Source: Corylus avellana
Taxonomy: Eukaryota > Streptophyta > Magnoliopsida > Fagales > Betulaceae
Assembly: GCF_901000735.1 (NCBI RefSeq)
Contig: NC_081541.1
Span: 39,452,446 to 39,516,445 of the forward strand
DNA: 64,000 nt
Direction: 5' to 3'
In this document: one piece after another, positions 45,440 through 57,105 of the stretch
Position numbering within the stretch: the stretch's first letter is position 1
Layout of the letters: the number at the start of each line of letters is the position of its first letter
Notes under the pieces: model-generated
Told to the model about the DNA's origin: nothing
The model's input: the letters and a program-made list of their open reading frames with translations, nothing else
Database searches by the model: none
Program-made: the position numbers and the translations under genes

Positions 45440-47024
45440 ATGGCAAAACGACTTCTCTTCGGTGTTGTCGAGGGAATCATCAAGACTTTGGCCTCACCGG
45501 CTGCCAAAGAGCTTGGACTGCTCTGGGGTGTCCAAGATGAGGTTGAAAGCCTGGCGAATACCGTTTCAACAATCAAAGATGTACTTCAAGATGCGGAGGA
45601 GAAATAGGCTGCAGGAGATCATGCTGTTACACGTTGGCTCGGAAGGCTAGAAGATGCCATGTATGATGAGGATGACTTGCTAGATGCTGTTTCCACCGAA
45701 GCTCTACGAAGTCAAATAATGACCTGTGATAAGAAGGCTAAAAAGGTACGCATTTTCTTTTCTAAATCAAACCAACTTGCCTATCGTTTTAAAATGGTCA
45801 GTAAGATTAAGGCCATGAAAGAGACGTTAGATGCCATCGACGCCGATAGGCATAGATTCCACTTGGAGGTACGCCATGTGGAGACACAAGCGGGGGGAAA
45901 CAGGGAGAGGGATAATACTCATGGTTATGTATGTGCAGAAGCAGTTATTGGTCGAGAGAATGATAAGAAGGCAGTTATACACCGTCTGCTGGACTCCAAC
46001 GTTGAAGACAAGGTTTCAATCCTTCCAATTGTTGCCATTGGTGGATTAGGGAAGACTACACTGGCTCAGCTCATATACAGTGATGAGCAAATCAAACAGC
46101 ATTTTCAGCTCAAAATGTGGGTGTGTGTCTCTGATCCCTTCCACGTTAAAAATGTTGTTGAAAAAATCTTAGAATCTGCCCCAAAGGAGGAGAAACAAAA
46201 AACCATGGAAATGGATACGTTGGTGGGTAAACTTAAAGAAACAATCAATGGAAAAAAATACTTGCTTGTGTTGGATTATAAGTGGAATGAGGATCATGAA
46301 AATGGTCTCGCTTGAAACAAGTGTTGATGGGTGGTGCAAGCGGCAGTAGAATATTAATTACTACCTGCAGTGAAATCGTTGCAAGGATTGTCAGGACTGT
46401 TGAATCATTACCCTTAAGGGGTTTAGACAAAGACGATTCATGGTATTTATTTAAGCAAATGGCGTTTGAGAGAGGACAGGAGCCGGAGGAGAACTCAAAC
46501 ATCGTAGCCATTGGGAGGGAGATCCTAGCAAAGTGTTCAGGTGTCCCGCTGGCCATAAGGACAATTGGAGGTTTACTACGCATCAAAAATTCAGAAGCAG
46601 AGTGGTTCGCTTTGAAGAAGAATAAACTCTCAAAAATATCTCAGAATGAAAATGACATCATACCAATTCTGAAGTTGAGTTATGATCATCTTCCTTCACA
46701 TTTAAAGCACTGCTTCGCTTATTGTAGTTTGTATCCAAAAGATTATGGGTTCCGTAAATCAACTATGATTCAGCTTTGGATAGTACAAGGGTTTGTCAAG
46801 TCATTGGGTCAGAACCCATGTTTGGAAGATTTTGGTCATGAGTATTTTACGGATTTACTTAGAAGATCATTCTTTCAAGAAGCTAAAATGGATGAGTTTG
46901 GTAATGTATATGAATGTAAAATGCATGACCTCATGCATGATCTTGCCATTTTAGTGGCAGGATCGATGATTGCCACATTAGATGATGATAAGGAGAGAAA
47001 TGTTGCTGAAAAAACTCGTCATGT
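45440..47024 (+). pseudogene. CC-NB-ARC receptor pseudogene fused to FMO flank (locus D)
   Basis: Starts MAKRLLFG at 45440. Coiled-coil and NB-ARC follow: P-loop AIGGLGKTT at about 46035-46061, RNBS-A WVCVSDPF, a degenerate kinase-2 (LVLDYKW in place of LVLDDVW), RNBS-D, and KMHDLMHDLA at about 46920-46950. Lesions are TAG at 45605-45607 (glutamine position after DAEEK, shared with locus E) and a 1-nt loss at about 46300-46312 (ENGL in place of EKWSRL). The LRR region is missing: receptor homology ends at about 47024, just after EKTRHV, and FMO 5' flank follows. It cannot make a full receptor. A short truncated NB protein from an internal start is conceivable but unsupported. Confidence 0.92.
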
Positions 47025-49698
47025 TCATCGATCCTTTCTCTCTTGTTTTTTTTTTTACAAAAACTAATTTAATCATATAGTTATACAACACTTTATTAAA
47101 AATAAAAACAAATTTTCAGGATCACATGATTCCAATTCAATCGTATATGGCTGTAATATTAGTGTTTTGTTAATAATATCATGTATCCTTTCTTTATTAT
47201 CGTTGTCTGCAATTGAACCAATTAAATGGTTCCCTCTAACGACATATCAAAACCAAACCAACCGGGCGCAAATGCAATTGTTTAGCAATGTATGAGCAAT
47301 CCTTAAAAGTGGCAGTGATCGGAGCCGGCATGGCTGGCCTACTCACCGCACGTGAGCTCAAAAGAGAAGGCCACCGGGTCATTGTCTTCGAGAAAGCATT
47401 AGCCTTGGTGGCACCTGGGTCTATGACCCAAGCGTCGAAACCGACCCTTTGGGTCTAGACCCGGCTCGCCAGATTGTCCATAGCAGCCTGTACCGCTCGC
47501 TCCGGGTCAACCTTCCGAGGCGGCTCATGGGCTTCTTGGATTACCCATTTTCGCTGAAAGGGGGTGGGGATCCGAGAGAGTTTCCCGGTCACGAGGAGGT
47601 GCTCCGGTACCTTGAAGATTTTGCCCGGGATTTCGGGTTGGTTGAGTTGATACGGTTCGGGAGCGAGGTGGTCCGGGTTGAATGAGCCAATGAAGTGAGT
47701 CACGAATGGGTGGTTGAGTTGAGGACTCGGGGAAGTGAGTCAGGGATGGAGGAGGAAGTGTTTGAGGCCGTGGCGGTGTGTAACGGTCACCACACCGAGC
47801 CAAGAATTGCTGAGTTTCCAAGTATCTTTATTTCTACTTTTATTTGCTTTTTTTAATGTTACTGGTATATTTATTTTTATTTTTTATTTTTATCTTATAA
47901 CTATTCAACAATATTAACCTGACAATTTTAATTAACTTTTGGATTTTATTTTGGTAAAGCCAAATATTATCATTCTATTTAACATTTATTTAATATCGCT
48001 CAAATGGATCACGTCAGTATTGTTGGATGAATATTTGATAGAATTATAATATCTAATGTTTCTCTTTTATTTTTTTAACAATTACCGATCAAATGATTGG
48101 TTGGACTATCTTGTAAGATAGTTATGTGATAAAAATATGATTTCTAGCCTAAGTAGTGCTACATGTTACACTTGTAAAACAATATATTGTAAAAGAGTTG
48201 CACCATGTCTCCTTTGAACTTAAACATTAACCTTGAGAAATATTTTGTGATACATGAGTTAGGAAAAATGTTTTTTTGTATTATGTTACAGGCATGGATA
48301 TTTGGCCAGGAATGCAAGTACACAGTCACAACTATCGAACTCCTGAGCCATTTCAGAACCAAGTATGTAAATGTTAGTGCTTTTATTTCTCCATCATAAA
48401 AAATTTCCCTACTTGTAAAACATGAATTAGCTTAATGCTGTATTATCCTATGCCAACATGTTAACCTTTTTGCCTAGAAACACAGTCTGTACTCTAATAG
48501 CCATATTTATATGCTAGTGATAATGCAATGGAAAATAAGGGCTTTAGAAGGAATGATTTACAAACTATTTTACAGAAAACAGGGTTGATGTATAGTTTTG
48601 GTCATTATTTTTAAAGACATTAATTGGGCATCATCTGTGTGCAAGCTGATGCATGCTAGGGTGCCTGAATAAATTGTGCTGCAAATTTATTGGATAAATT
48701 GTGCCTGAAGATACGGCTGAACTACTCTTACACTGTGTATTGATGCTTGCATACAATTGGAAAGGATGGACTCTTGCAAAGGTCTAGGCATCACATGTAT
48801 TGAATTTCCAAACACTCTATCCTATTGAACTTTTAGAAATCTAGGAACAGATCTTTCTAGGCACTGGGACTCTCAAATAGATCTTGCATACCCCCATTCC
48901 ATGTCCTGGCATATCTAGACATTGGCGCCTATTACTTTCTGAAGTGGCCATTTAAAATTGCTTTTCTTGATATGTTCTTAACATTTGCTTCTTCCACACC
49001 AGTCTGTACTGCTCTAGGCATTGACCTTGCAATTTCATGGCTTCACTCTAATACAAACTTTACCTCAAAATGAGGATTTAGAATTGTTAAAATATTAATT
49101 AACTAATTAAATTTAGCATTTCTTATGAGCTTAAGTTTTTAAGATAAATAGTGATTTAACATGGTATGAGAGTAAAGATCATGAGTTCGAACTTTGACTC
49201 TATAATTTATCCCCCTTCTCTCCCCTTTTCAGTTAATATTTCACGTGTTTAGCTTCACTTGTGAGGGAGGGTATTAAAATAGTAATTAAATAATTGAGTT
49301 TCAGCTTAAGCTTTTAGGATAATTGGTTATTTAACAAAAATCGTTAAGTTAAGGTGTGACCTTATTTCTGAAGTAGGTGAAATTCGTCTTGTCTGCTTGT
49401 TGCTGGTTGCATACTGCAAAATCACATGAATTGCTCCTTGCTTCTTAATTTTAATTTCATTCCTGTAATGGCAACTTGTTTCTAGCACTTTTCTTAAGAG
49501 CTGTAATGCAATCATGATTGACAGATTGTGGTGTTAATTGGAAATGGACCTAGTGCACACGACATCTTGAGAGAGATCTCCTCTGTTGCAAAAGAAGTTC
49601 ATCAAGCCTTGCGAGCCTCAGATGTGCATTTTAAAAGGTTGGAAAATCGCAATAATATCTGGCAGCATTCAGTGGTTTTGTGCTCTCTCTACTGGAAA
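46644..49698. repeat. Inverted duplication, arm B (partner 25684-28767)
   Basis: Contains, on the plus strand, the 3' part of locus D followed by FMO exons 1-3, matching arm A in reverse. The far end breaks within FMO exon 3 and is followed at once by minus-strand LINE sequence. Confidence 0.95.
47288..49698 (+). pseudogene. Flavin-containing monooxygenase (FMO GS-OX-like), copy B, truncated
   Basis: Three exons remain: 47288-47821 (FAD motif VAVIGAGMAGL), 48292-48362 (MDIWPGMQVHSHNYRTPEPF, in frame here), and 49525-49698 (NADPH motif VVLIGNGPSAHDI), after which the gene is cut. Exon 1 carries the same frameshift after VIVFEKA as copy A, plus a private TGA at about 47683-47685 where copy A has CGA (a CpG transition). 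Exons 4-7 are absent; LINE sequence follows. Copy B is therefore dead, and its exon 2 preserves the ancestral frame that copy A lost. Confidence 0.9.
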
Positions 49699-50525
49699 AT
49701 CATATCTGACGGGCTAATTGAACAAACATAGCAAAATCATCTTTCTCGCACCTATGCATCATAAGCTCTGCAACTCGTCTAAAATCAACCCCACCAGGAG
49801 CGACTTTTTGGAACACTCTCTTCCCCTCTCCCCATACATCCATAGCTGCTGGGCATCCCCATAAAGCATGCAAGATAGTTTCAGGTTCTTTCTTACAAAT
49901 TGGGCAAAAAGGATCCTTTACCACCTTCCTTCGAAGGAGGTTATCCTTTGTGGGCAGCAAATTATGGCAAGCTCTCCAGAAAATTTTTTTTGCTACACTT
50001 TGTATTGGCAACGTCCAAATCAGCTTCCAAAGAGGGCTATCTTTCACCTGTGTTGAGCACTCCGCAGTCGTCCTCTCTATCAATTCTTTCGCCAAATGAT
50101 ATGCGCTTTTAACCAAGAAATCACCCGAACTAGTGCACAGCCAAATCTGACAATCTGGTTGGTTTGTATGACTGATCGGGACGGTATTTATCCCTGCAAT
50201 CTCCTCTGCTGTAAATAAATCAGCCAATATGTTTTGGTCCCACCACTTCGTCTCCTAGTTAATTAATTGGTGCACCTTGCTCTTTGGATCCATATGTTTT
50301 GGAGGAGATTGGATTCTGTATGTCATTGGCAATGGAATCCAATTCTCACCCCATATTGTCACCTGTTGGCCATTTTCAATTCTCCAAAATAACCCAGCCT
50401 CAACCAATTCTCTAGCTCCATAGATACTTCGTCATGCAAAAGATGGCTTTGAGCCCAATTTTGCCTCCATAATAGTTTCCCGTGGGTAGTACTCCACCCT
50501 TATAATCTGCGTAGTCAAGCTATCG
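49699..50525 (-). mobile_element. LINE fragment (RT C-terminal zinc-binding region)
   Basis: The minus strand encodes part of a plant LINE: an upstream segment (VTIWGENWIPLPM near 50330-50370) and the zinc-binding RT region (PLWKLIWTLPIQSVAKKIFW, LLPTKDNLLRRK, then C-x2-C...H-x4-C in DPFCPICKKEPETILHALWGC). The fragment ends abruptly at 49699, exactly at the inverted-duplication breakpoint. It is a different LINE copy from that at 18272-20588. Confidence 0.85.
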
Positions 50526-50764
50526 GGAGATTGAAGGAGTCACCAACAGGTGACTCCAAAAGGCATTAAGGGTGTGTTTGCCAAAAGACTTGAAAAAAAG
50601 GGAGTGGACTAAAACTGTAGTAGATCTGATTGATATGAGATAAAACGTAAGAATCTTATGTATGAAAAAATGAAAAAAAATTTGTTTTGTAGTAATTTTT
50701 TATTTAAATAATAATAAAAAGTGATTGATGTAATGTAAAAATTAAGTAAGAATATATATTAAAG

Positions 50765-51071
50765 TGTTGTAAAATCAAAAGAAATAACAAGACAAAATAA
50801 AGAGATTGCAATATGTGAAACTAGTTCTTCAAGAACTATGTATGATTCTTCTATATTATTGTGTGTTTTACATACAACTCAATACTCCATTTTATAGGCA
50901 TGGAATCATAATGGGAGGTTAAGGAATTTGAAAGGGGGAATATGAAACAAAAGGTTTAATCAATTTATTACATGAATGTTATAGGAATTCTAAAAGATGA
51001 CATGAATGTGTAGAATTCCAAGAGATGGAACTAAATGGTCATCCACCAAATACATGAATGCATTCATAACA
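50765..51071 (-). repeat. 3' LTR of Copia element
   Basis: 307 bp, equal in length to the other LTR. It differs from it at three sites (in the CTCCATTTT, GGCATGGAA and GAATTCCAAG words). Confidence 0.95.
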
Positions 51072-51084
51072 CTCCCCCTTGGAT
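51072..51084 (-). other. Polypurine tract of Copia element
   Basis: On the minus strand CCAAGGGGGAG lies immediately before the 3' LTR, the expected plus-strand priming site for second-strand DNA synthesis. Confidence 0.8.
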
Positions 51085-51321
51085 GACCATACACTAAGAA
51101 TATGCCTCGTTAAAACCTTGCCAAGGAAAACCCAGTGAGAAAAAAACCTGTGGCGAAGGAAAAAGAGTACAATATTCTTGTGTGCCTTCGTATGCTTTTA
51201 GGATTGCCTCATTAAAACCTTGCAAAGGAAAACCCAGTGGGAAAAACCTTAGCGAAGGAAAAAGAGTACAATCAGCATAATCATTTTACTCCCTCTCATT
51301 AGCATGAAGAGTTTCAATTGT

Positions 51322-54300
51322 TTATGATGAAAGATCTTTCAGTCGACGCATTCCAATGTTATTCACCAACTTTTTAAATGTTGCAGTTGGTAATGCTTTG
51401 GTAAATAAATCTGCCAAATTGTCACTTGATCGTATCTGTTTAACATCAATATCACCACTCTTCTGTAGCTCATGTGTATAAAAGAACTTTGGTGAAATAT
51501 GTTTGGTTCTATCACCCTTAATATATCCTCCTCTGATCTGTGTGATACAAGCAGCATTATCTTCATATAATGTTGTCGGGCTATCTTTGATTGTGGATAA
51601 ACCGCACTTTTCTCGAATGTGTTGAATTACTGATCTTAGCCATATGCATTCCCGACTTGCTTCATGAATTGCAATAATCTCTGAGTGATTTGAAGAAGTA
51701 GCAACAAGTGTTTGCTTGACAGATCTCCATGAAATAGCAGTACTTCCACATGTAAATAGATATCCTGTTTGAGATCTACCTTTATGCGGATCAGAAAGAA
51801 AACCCGCATCTGCATATCCAACTAATTGTGAATTTGAACCTTTTGAATAAAATAATCCCATGTCAGCTGTTCCACGAAGATAACGTAGAACATGTTTGAC
51901 CCCATTCCAATGCCTTCGAGTTGGTGCAGAGCTGTATCTTGCTAGTAAGTTAACTGAAAATGCTATATCAGGTCGTGTGCAATTCGCAAGATACATCAGA
52001 GCACCAATTGCACTAAGATATGGTACTTCAGGACCAAGAATTTCTTCGTCATCTTCTTGAGGGCGAAAATGGTCTTTTTTCACATCAAGTGATCGAACAA
52101 CCATTGGAGTGCTCAAAGGATGAGCTTTCTCCATGTAAAAGTGCTTCAGGACTTTTTCTGTGTATGTTGACTGATGAACAAGAATTCCATTTGAAAAATG
52201 TTCAATTTGTAAACCAAGGCAAAATTTTGTCTTTCCAAGATCTTTCATCTCAAACTCATTTTTTTAAATACGTGGCAGTTTTTATGAGCTCTTCTGGAGT
52301 CCCAACAAGATTTAAATCATCTACATAAACTGCAATGATAGCAAATCCGGATTCTGATTTCTTAATGAAAACGCATGGACAAATTGGATTATTCTCAAAT
52401 CCTTCTTTCAATAGATATTCACTAAGACGATTGTACCACATGCGTCCGGATTGCTTTAACCCGTATAAAGATCTTTGTAGCTTGATAGAATAAATACTTC
52501 GGATTTCGAATTATATGCTTCAGGCATTTTGTATCCTTCAGGGATTTTCATGTATATATCATTATCAAGTGATCCATATAAATATGCTGTAACCACATCC
52601 ATTAAACGCATATCCAAACTTTCTGTAACTACCAAGCTAATCAAAAATCTAAATGTAATTGCATCCACTACAGGGGAATATGTTTCTTCATAATCAATAC
52701 CAGGTTTCTGCAAGAAACCTTGTGCAACAAGTCTTGCTTTGTATCTCACAATTTCATTTTTCTCATTTCTTTTTCGTACAAATACCCACTTGTATCCAAC
52801 AGGCGATACACCTTCAGGTGTTTGGACTACAGGTCCAAATACTTCACGTTTTGCTAGTGAATTCAATTCTGCCAGAATTGCTTCCTTCCACATTGGCCAA
52901 TCATTTCTACGTCGACATTCTTCGACGGTTTGTGGTTCAATATCATCATTACTTCTGGTAATGTCAAATGCAACTTTAAATGAAAATATGTTGTCGACAA
53001 CAATTTTGTTTCTATCCAATATTTCTCCTGTACTTATATAATTTATTGAGATCTCATTATTTTCAGGTACCTGTTCCTCTTCAGGAGGTAACTCTTCAGG
53101 AGATTCCTCTTCGGGAGATTCTTTTCCAGGAGAATTTTGTACAGAAAGTTTGGATGGATCAATTTTCGTTGCCTGTTTTGTGGGTAAGGCCTCTTCAGGA
53201 GTGCCGATTTCATTTCCTTGTGCTTTTCTCTTCCGGGGAATCTTATCCTTTGCACCAATAGGTCTTCCACGCTTCAGGCGTGCCTTAGACTCATTTGCTG
53301 CTGTATTAATTGATTGTCCTACAGGGACTTCTATCTTCGCTGGAGTATTAGCAGCTGGAATGTGAGACTTAATTATTTTCTTGTTGTCAGTAAATGCATC
53401 CGGCAATTGATTTGCAATACTCTGCAAATGAATGATCTTCTGAACTTCTAGTTCACATTGATTTGTACGAGGATCAAAATGAGATAATGTCAAATTATTC
53501 CAAGTGATTTCTTGTCGTGCTTCTGGCAACGACTTTTCTCTCCCTAGTGATGGGAATATGTTTTCATCAAAATGACAATCTTCAAAACGTGCTTTAAAAA
53601 TATCACCAGTTAAAGGCTCAAGGTATCTAATGATAGAAGGAGAATCAAAACCAACATAAATTCCAAGTCTACGTTGAAGTCCCATCTTAGTGCGTTGAGG
53701 TGGTGCAATTGGAACATACACAGCACAACCAAAAATACGAAAATGAAAAATATTTGGAGGTTGACCAAATGCAAGTTGCAAAGGGGAATATTTTTGGTAT
53801 GCTGTTGGTCTGATCCGAACTAATGATGCAGCGTGTAATATTGCATGTCCCCAAGCAGAAACAGGTAATTTTGTTTTCATAAGCAAAGGTCGAGCAATTA
53901 ACTGAAGTCGTTTAATAAATGATTCAGCTAAACCATTTTGAGTATGAGTATGAGCAACAGGATGCTCAACATTAATTCCAATTGACATGCAATAATCATA
54001 AAATGCTTGTGATGTAAATTCACCCGCATTATCCATCCGAATAGATTGAATTGGATAATCGGGAAATTGTGCTCGTAATCTAATTATTTGAGAAAGAAGT
54101 CTAGCAAATGCAACATTACGAGTAGAAAGCAAACACACATGTGACCACCTAGATGATGCATCTATTAAAACCATAAAATATCTAAATGGCCCACATGGAG
54201 GGTGAATCGGCCCACATATATCCCCTTGAATCCTTTGTAAAAATGATGGAGATTCAACAATTACCTTAGAAGGGGATGGTTTGATAACAAGTTTACCTTG

Positions 54301-54905
54301 AGAACATGCAGCACAAGGATAATCACTTGGTAAAAGAATCTTCTGGTTCTTTAAGGGATGCCCATGAGAGTTCTCAATTATTCGGCGCATCATAATTGTT
54401 CCCGGATGTCCAAGACGATCATGCCAAAGCATAAACATCTTTGGATCAGAGCACTTCTGGTGCATCACAACATGTGATTCAATTGTTCTTATTGTTGTAT
54501 AATACAACCCGGAAGAGAAAGCAGGCAGTTTTTCCAATATGAGCTTCTGGCCCGAAATTGTTGAAGTAATATAAAGATATTCATCACTACCTTCATTAGT
54601 GGTTTCAACATGATAACCATTTAGACGAATATCCTTAAAACTGATTAAATTTCTTCTAGATTTAGAAGAATACAAAGCATCATCAATACAAAATTTTGTT
54701 CCTTTTGGCAATATGATATTCGCTCTTCCAGAGCCTTCGATTAGGTTTGATGAACCTGATATTGTATTGACACTAGCTTTGTTTAATATCAAGTATTGAA
54801 AATATTTCTTATCTCTAAGAATTGTGTGCGTTGTACAACTGTCTGCTAGACACAAATCTTCACCAATCATCTTGGAATTAATCATTCCATCAATATGACC
54901 CATAC
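51322..54905 (-). pseudogene. Copia pol: protease, integrase, RT, RNase H (two frame breaks)
   Basis: The minus strand reads, in order, a protease-like segment (LADSCTTHTI), a GAG-pre-integrase zinc region (H-x4-H and C-x2-C in MLWHDRLGHPG and CAACSQG), an integrase core with Asp in QGDICGP and RMDNAGEF, an RT with the YVDD catalytic site (near 52315-52330), and RNase H (LYEDNAACI, then ADLFTKALP) ending at 51322. Domain order is Copia-type. The frame is lost by one nucleotide near 52450-52500, before the conserved LYGLKQ segment, and again at a run of seven A near 52255. Both look like single indels; the second is in a homopolymer and could be a sequencing error. All other conserved residues I looked for are present. 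Confidence 0.92.
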
Positions 54906-55045
54906 CTCTATATATAAACAAAATATATATTAAAATTTCATTAATAAAAAAGAAAATAACAAAATACAATTAAATTTGACAATGTAAACATACTGTAATT
55001 AAGACATAAAGAAAACATATTAATTGTTGTAGACATATTCATCAC
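54906..55045 (-). other. Candidate intron between Copia gag and pol
   Basis: Gag ends at 55020 and pol lies in a different frame. A very AT-rich 140-bp stretch with a GT at 55045-55044 and an AG at 54907-54906 spans the junction. Its removal would leave gag in frame with pol by my codon count. Retaining it gives gag alone. Alternative explanations are ordinary mutation or programmed frameshifting. Confidence 0.35.
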
Positions 55046-56081
55046 CAATCGAAAGATCAGTATTTGTGTTAGAGTCTACAAAGAAATCAGAAACATCAAG
55101 ATGAGTGCTACCCTCTCCATTTAGAGCATCAAGAAAAATTGGAGAATCTTCAGGATTGCTGTGATTAGCAAAATTCATTTCAATCCCCTTTTCTTTTATG
55201 GAGGCTTGATATAGGTCCACCAGATGTTTAGGCGTACGACAGGTACGCGACCAATGTCCTTTCATACCACACCTGTAACATTTATCTTCATAGTTCTTTG
55301 TAGGTTTATTCTGTAAACCTTTGTTTTCATTTTGTTTCGCCTCAGTGTGGTTCCACTTCTGGTGGTATGGGGTATTTCTTTTATAGGAATTATGAGTACG
55401 TTCCCCTTGCCCTCTATAATTTTTTCTACCACGTCCACGTCCACGACCACGGTTTCCCTTATTACCATAAAATGAGGTTCCATTTGCTTCAGGAAATGGT
55501 GTAGAACCCGTTGGACGAGATTGATGATTTTTCATTAATAGCTCGTTGTTTTGCTCAGCCACTAGAAGACAAGATATCAGTTCTGAATATTTTGTGAAAT
55601 TACGCTCTCGATATTGCTGCTGCAGGAGCACATTCGAGGCATGAAATGTGGTATATGTTTTTTCTAACATATCCACATCAGTGACTTTTTCTCCACACAA
55701 TTTTAATTGTGAGCTGATTTTAAAGAGTGCAGAGTTATAGTCACTGACACTCTTAAAATCTTGCAACCTCAGGTGCATCCAATCATAGCGAGCTTTTGGG
55801 AGGATAACTGTCTTCTGGTGCTCGTATCTCTCCCTTAAATTATTCCACAAGGACAAGGGATCCTTTACCGTAAGGTACTCAATTTTTAATTCTTCATGCA
55901 GATGATGGCGAAGAAAAATCATTGCTTTAGCGCGATCCTGCTGGGATGCTTGATTATCTTCTTTAATAGTATTTCCAAGATTCATAGCTTCAAGATGGAT
56001 CTCAGAATCAAGGATCCAAGATAAGTAATTTTTGCCAGAAACGTCAAGAGCGACAAACTCAAGTTTTGTAAGATTTGACAT
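55020..56081 (-). CDS. Copia gag polyprotein
   Basis: 353 aa, open from ATG at 56081. The N-terminal two-thirds is the retrotransposon gag (UBN2-type) capsid domain. An Arg/Gly-rich basic stretch (RGRGRGRGRKNYRG) follows at about residues 212-225. A CCHC zinc knuckle CYRCGMKGHWSRTC at about 270-283 binds RNA. It forms the virus-like particle in which the element RNA is packaged. The frame is undamaged. Confidence 0.92.
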   Translation of the reverse strand: MSNLTKLEFVALDVSGKNYLSWILDSEIHLEAMNLGNTIKEDNQASQQDRAKAMIFLRHHLHEELKIEYLTVKDPLSLWNNLRERYEHQKTVILPKARYDWMHLRLQDFKSVSDYNSALFKISSQLKLCGEKVTDVDMLEKTYTTFHASNVLLQQQYRERNFTKYSELISCLLVAEQNNELLMKNHQSRPTGSTPFPEANGTSFYGNKGNRGRGRGRGRKNYRGQGERTHNSYKRNTPYHQKWNHTEAKQNENKGLQNKPTKNYEDKCYRCGMKGHWSRTCRTPKHLVDLYQASIKEKGIEMNFANHSNPEDSPIFLDALNGEGSTHLDVSDFFVDSNTNTDLSIGDEYVYNN

Positions 56082-56371
56082 TATCTATACAAAAATATAT
56101 CAAGAATTAAATAAATAAACATTATTTAAAATTAAGTGATATTATACGCAAACCAAAAATTTTCAAATATAAACTATAAAACATTATATTCATAGCATTA
56201 ATATGATAATAGTTTAGTTCATATAAATCTCACATGGATATACAAATGTTAGAATGTTAATTAACAAAATAGATAATAAGGTTACTAAACATTAAAGAAA
56301 CTTACAATGAATTGAGAATAGCTCACGGATAGCTTTTGATGTTGAAGATCAAAAGAACACAACAATTGGCT

Positions 56372-56391
56372 AGAGCTTCGTGCTGATAACG
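56372..56391 (-). other. Primer-binding region of Copia element
   Basis: Directly inside the 5' LTR the minus strand reads CGTTATCAGCACGAAGCTC, where a tRNA primer would anneal. I did not assign the tRNA. Confidence 0.6.
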
Positions 56392-56698
56392 TGTTGTAAA
56401 ATCAAAAGAAATAACAAGACAAAATAAAGAGATTGCAATATGTGAAACTAGTTCTTCAAGAACTATGTATGATTCTTCTATATTATTGTGTGTTTTACAT
56501 ACAACTCAATACTCCCTTTTATAGGCATGAAATCATAATGGGAGGTTAAGGAATTTGAAAGGGGGAATATGAAACAAAAGGTTTAATCAATTTATTACAT
56601 GAATGTTATAGGAATTCTAAAAGATGACATGAATGTGTAGAATTTCAAGAGATGGAACTAAATGGTCATCCACCAAATACATGAATGCATTCATAACA
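56392..56698 (-). repeat. 5' LTR of Copia element
   Basis: 307 bp, TGTTG...AACA. Carries the element promoter by analogy with the family. Confidence 0.95.
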
Positions 56699-57012
56699 TA
56701 AAGTGGATTTTGAGAAAAATAGCAGAGTTTTTTTATTTTTAAGTCTTCGGCTAAACACATCCTAAGAGAAAAAGTCCAAGCAAATTAAAAAATAGATTTC
56801 GGCCCAGTTGGCAAAGTCTGATAAATTGGGGACTACGCCAGTTGGGGACAATTGACAGCAGATAAGTCACATTCACGCTAGAATTTCTTATTTGAAAAGA
56901 TCAAATAAGAAATTGTATAGATAATATAAACTAATAAAAATTAATTTTAATTTTTTATTTTATTTAAAGAATATAAATATTTTGTTTGGATAAATTTTTT
57001 GTTTGTAAGGGA

Positions 57013-57064
57013 CTCACCAAAAGATAAACAAAATTAATTTCTTTAAGAGCCGGCCTAGATAAAA

Positions 57065-57105
<41 letters not shown>

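Larger units (their letters stand above)
50765..56698 (-). mobile_element. Complete Ty1/Copia LTR retrotransposon, young but frameshifted
   Basis: A 5934-bp element on the minus strand has 307-bp LTRs (TGTTG...AACA), a 5-bp TSD TAAAG (50760-50764 and 56699-56703), a primer-binding region inside the right LTR and a purine-rich tract next to the left LTR. The order gag, protease, integrase, RT and RNase H is that of Copia. By eye the two LTRs differ at three positions in 307, so insertion was recent. The pol frame is broken near 52450-52500 and at an A run near 52255, so this copy is not autonomous as read. It inserted into intergenic DNA near the LINE fragment. Confidence 0.96.

Noticed and set aside
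52659..53365. Plus-strand ORFs within the Copia element
   Set aside because: Antisense shadows of pol.
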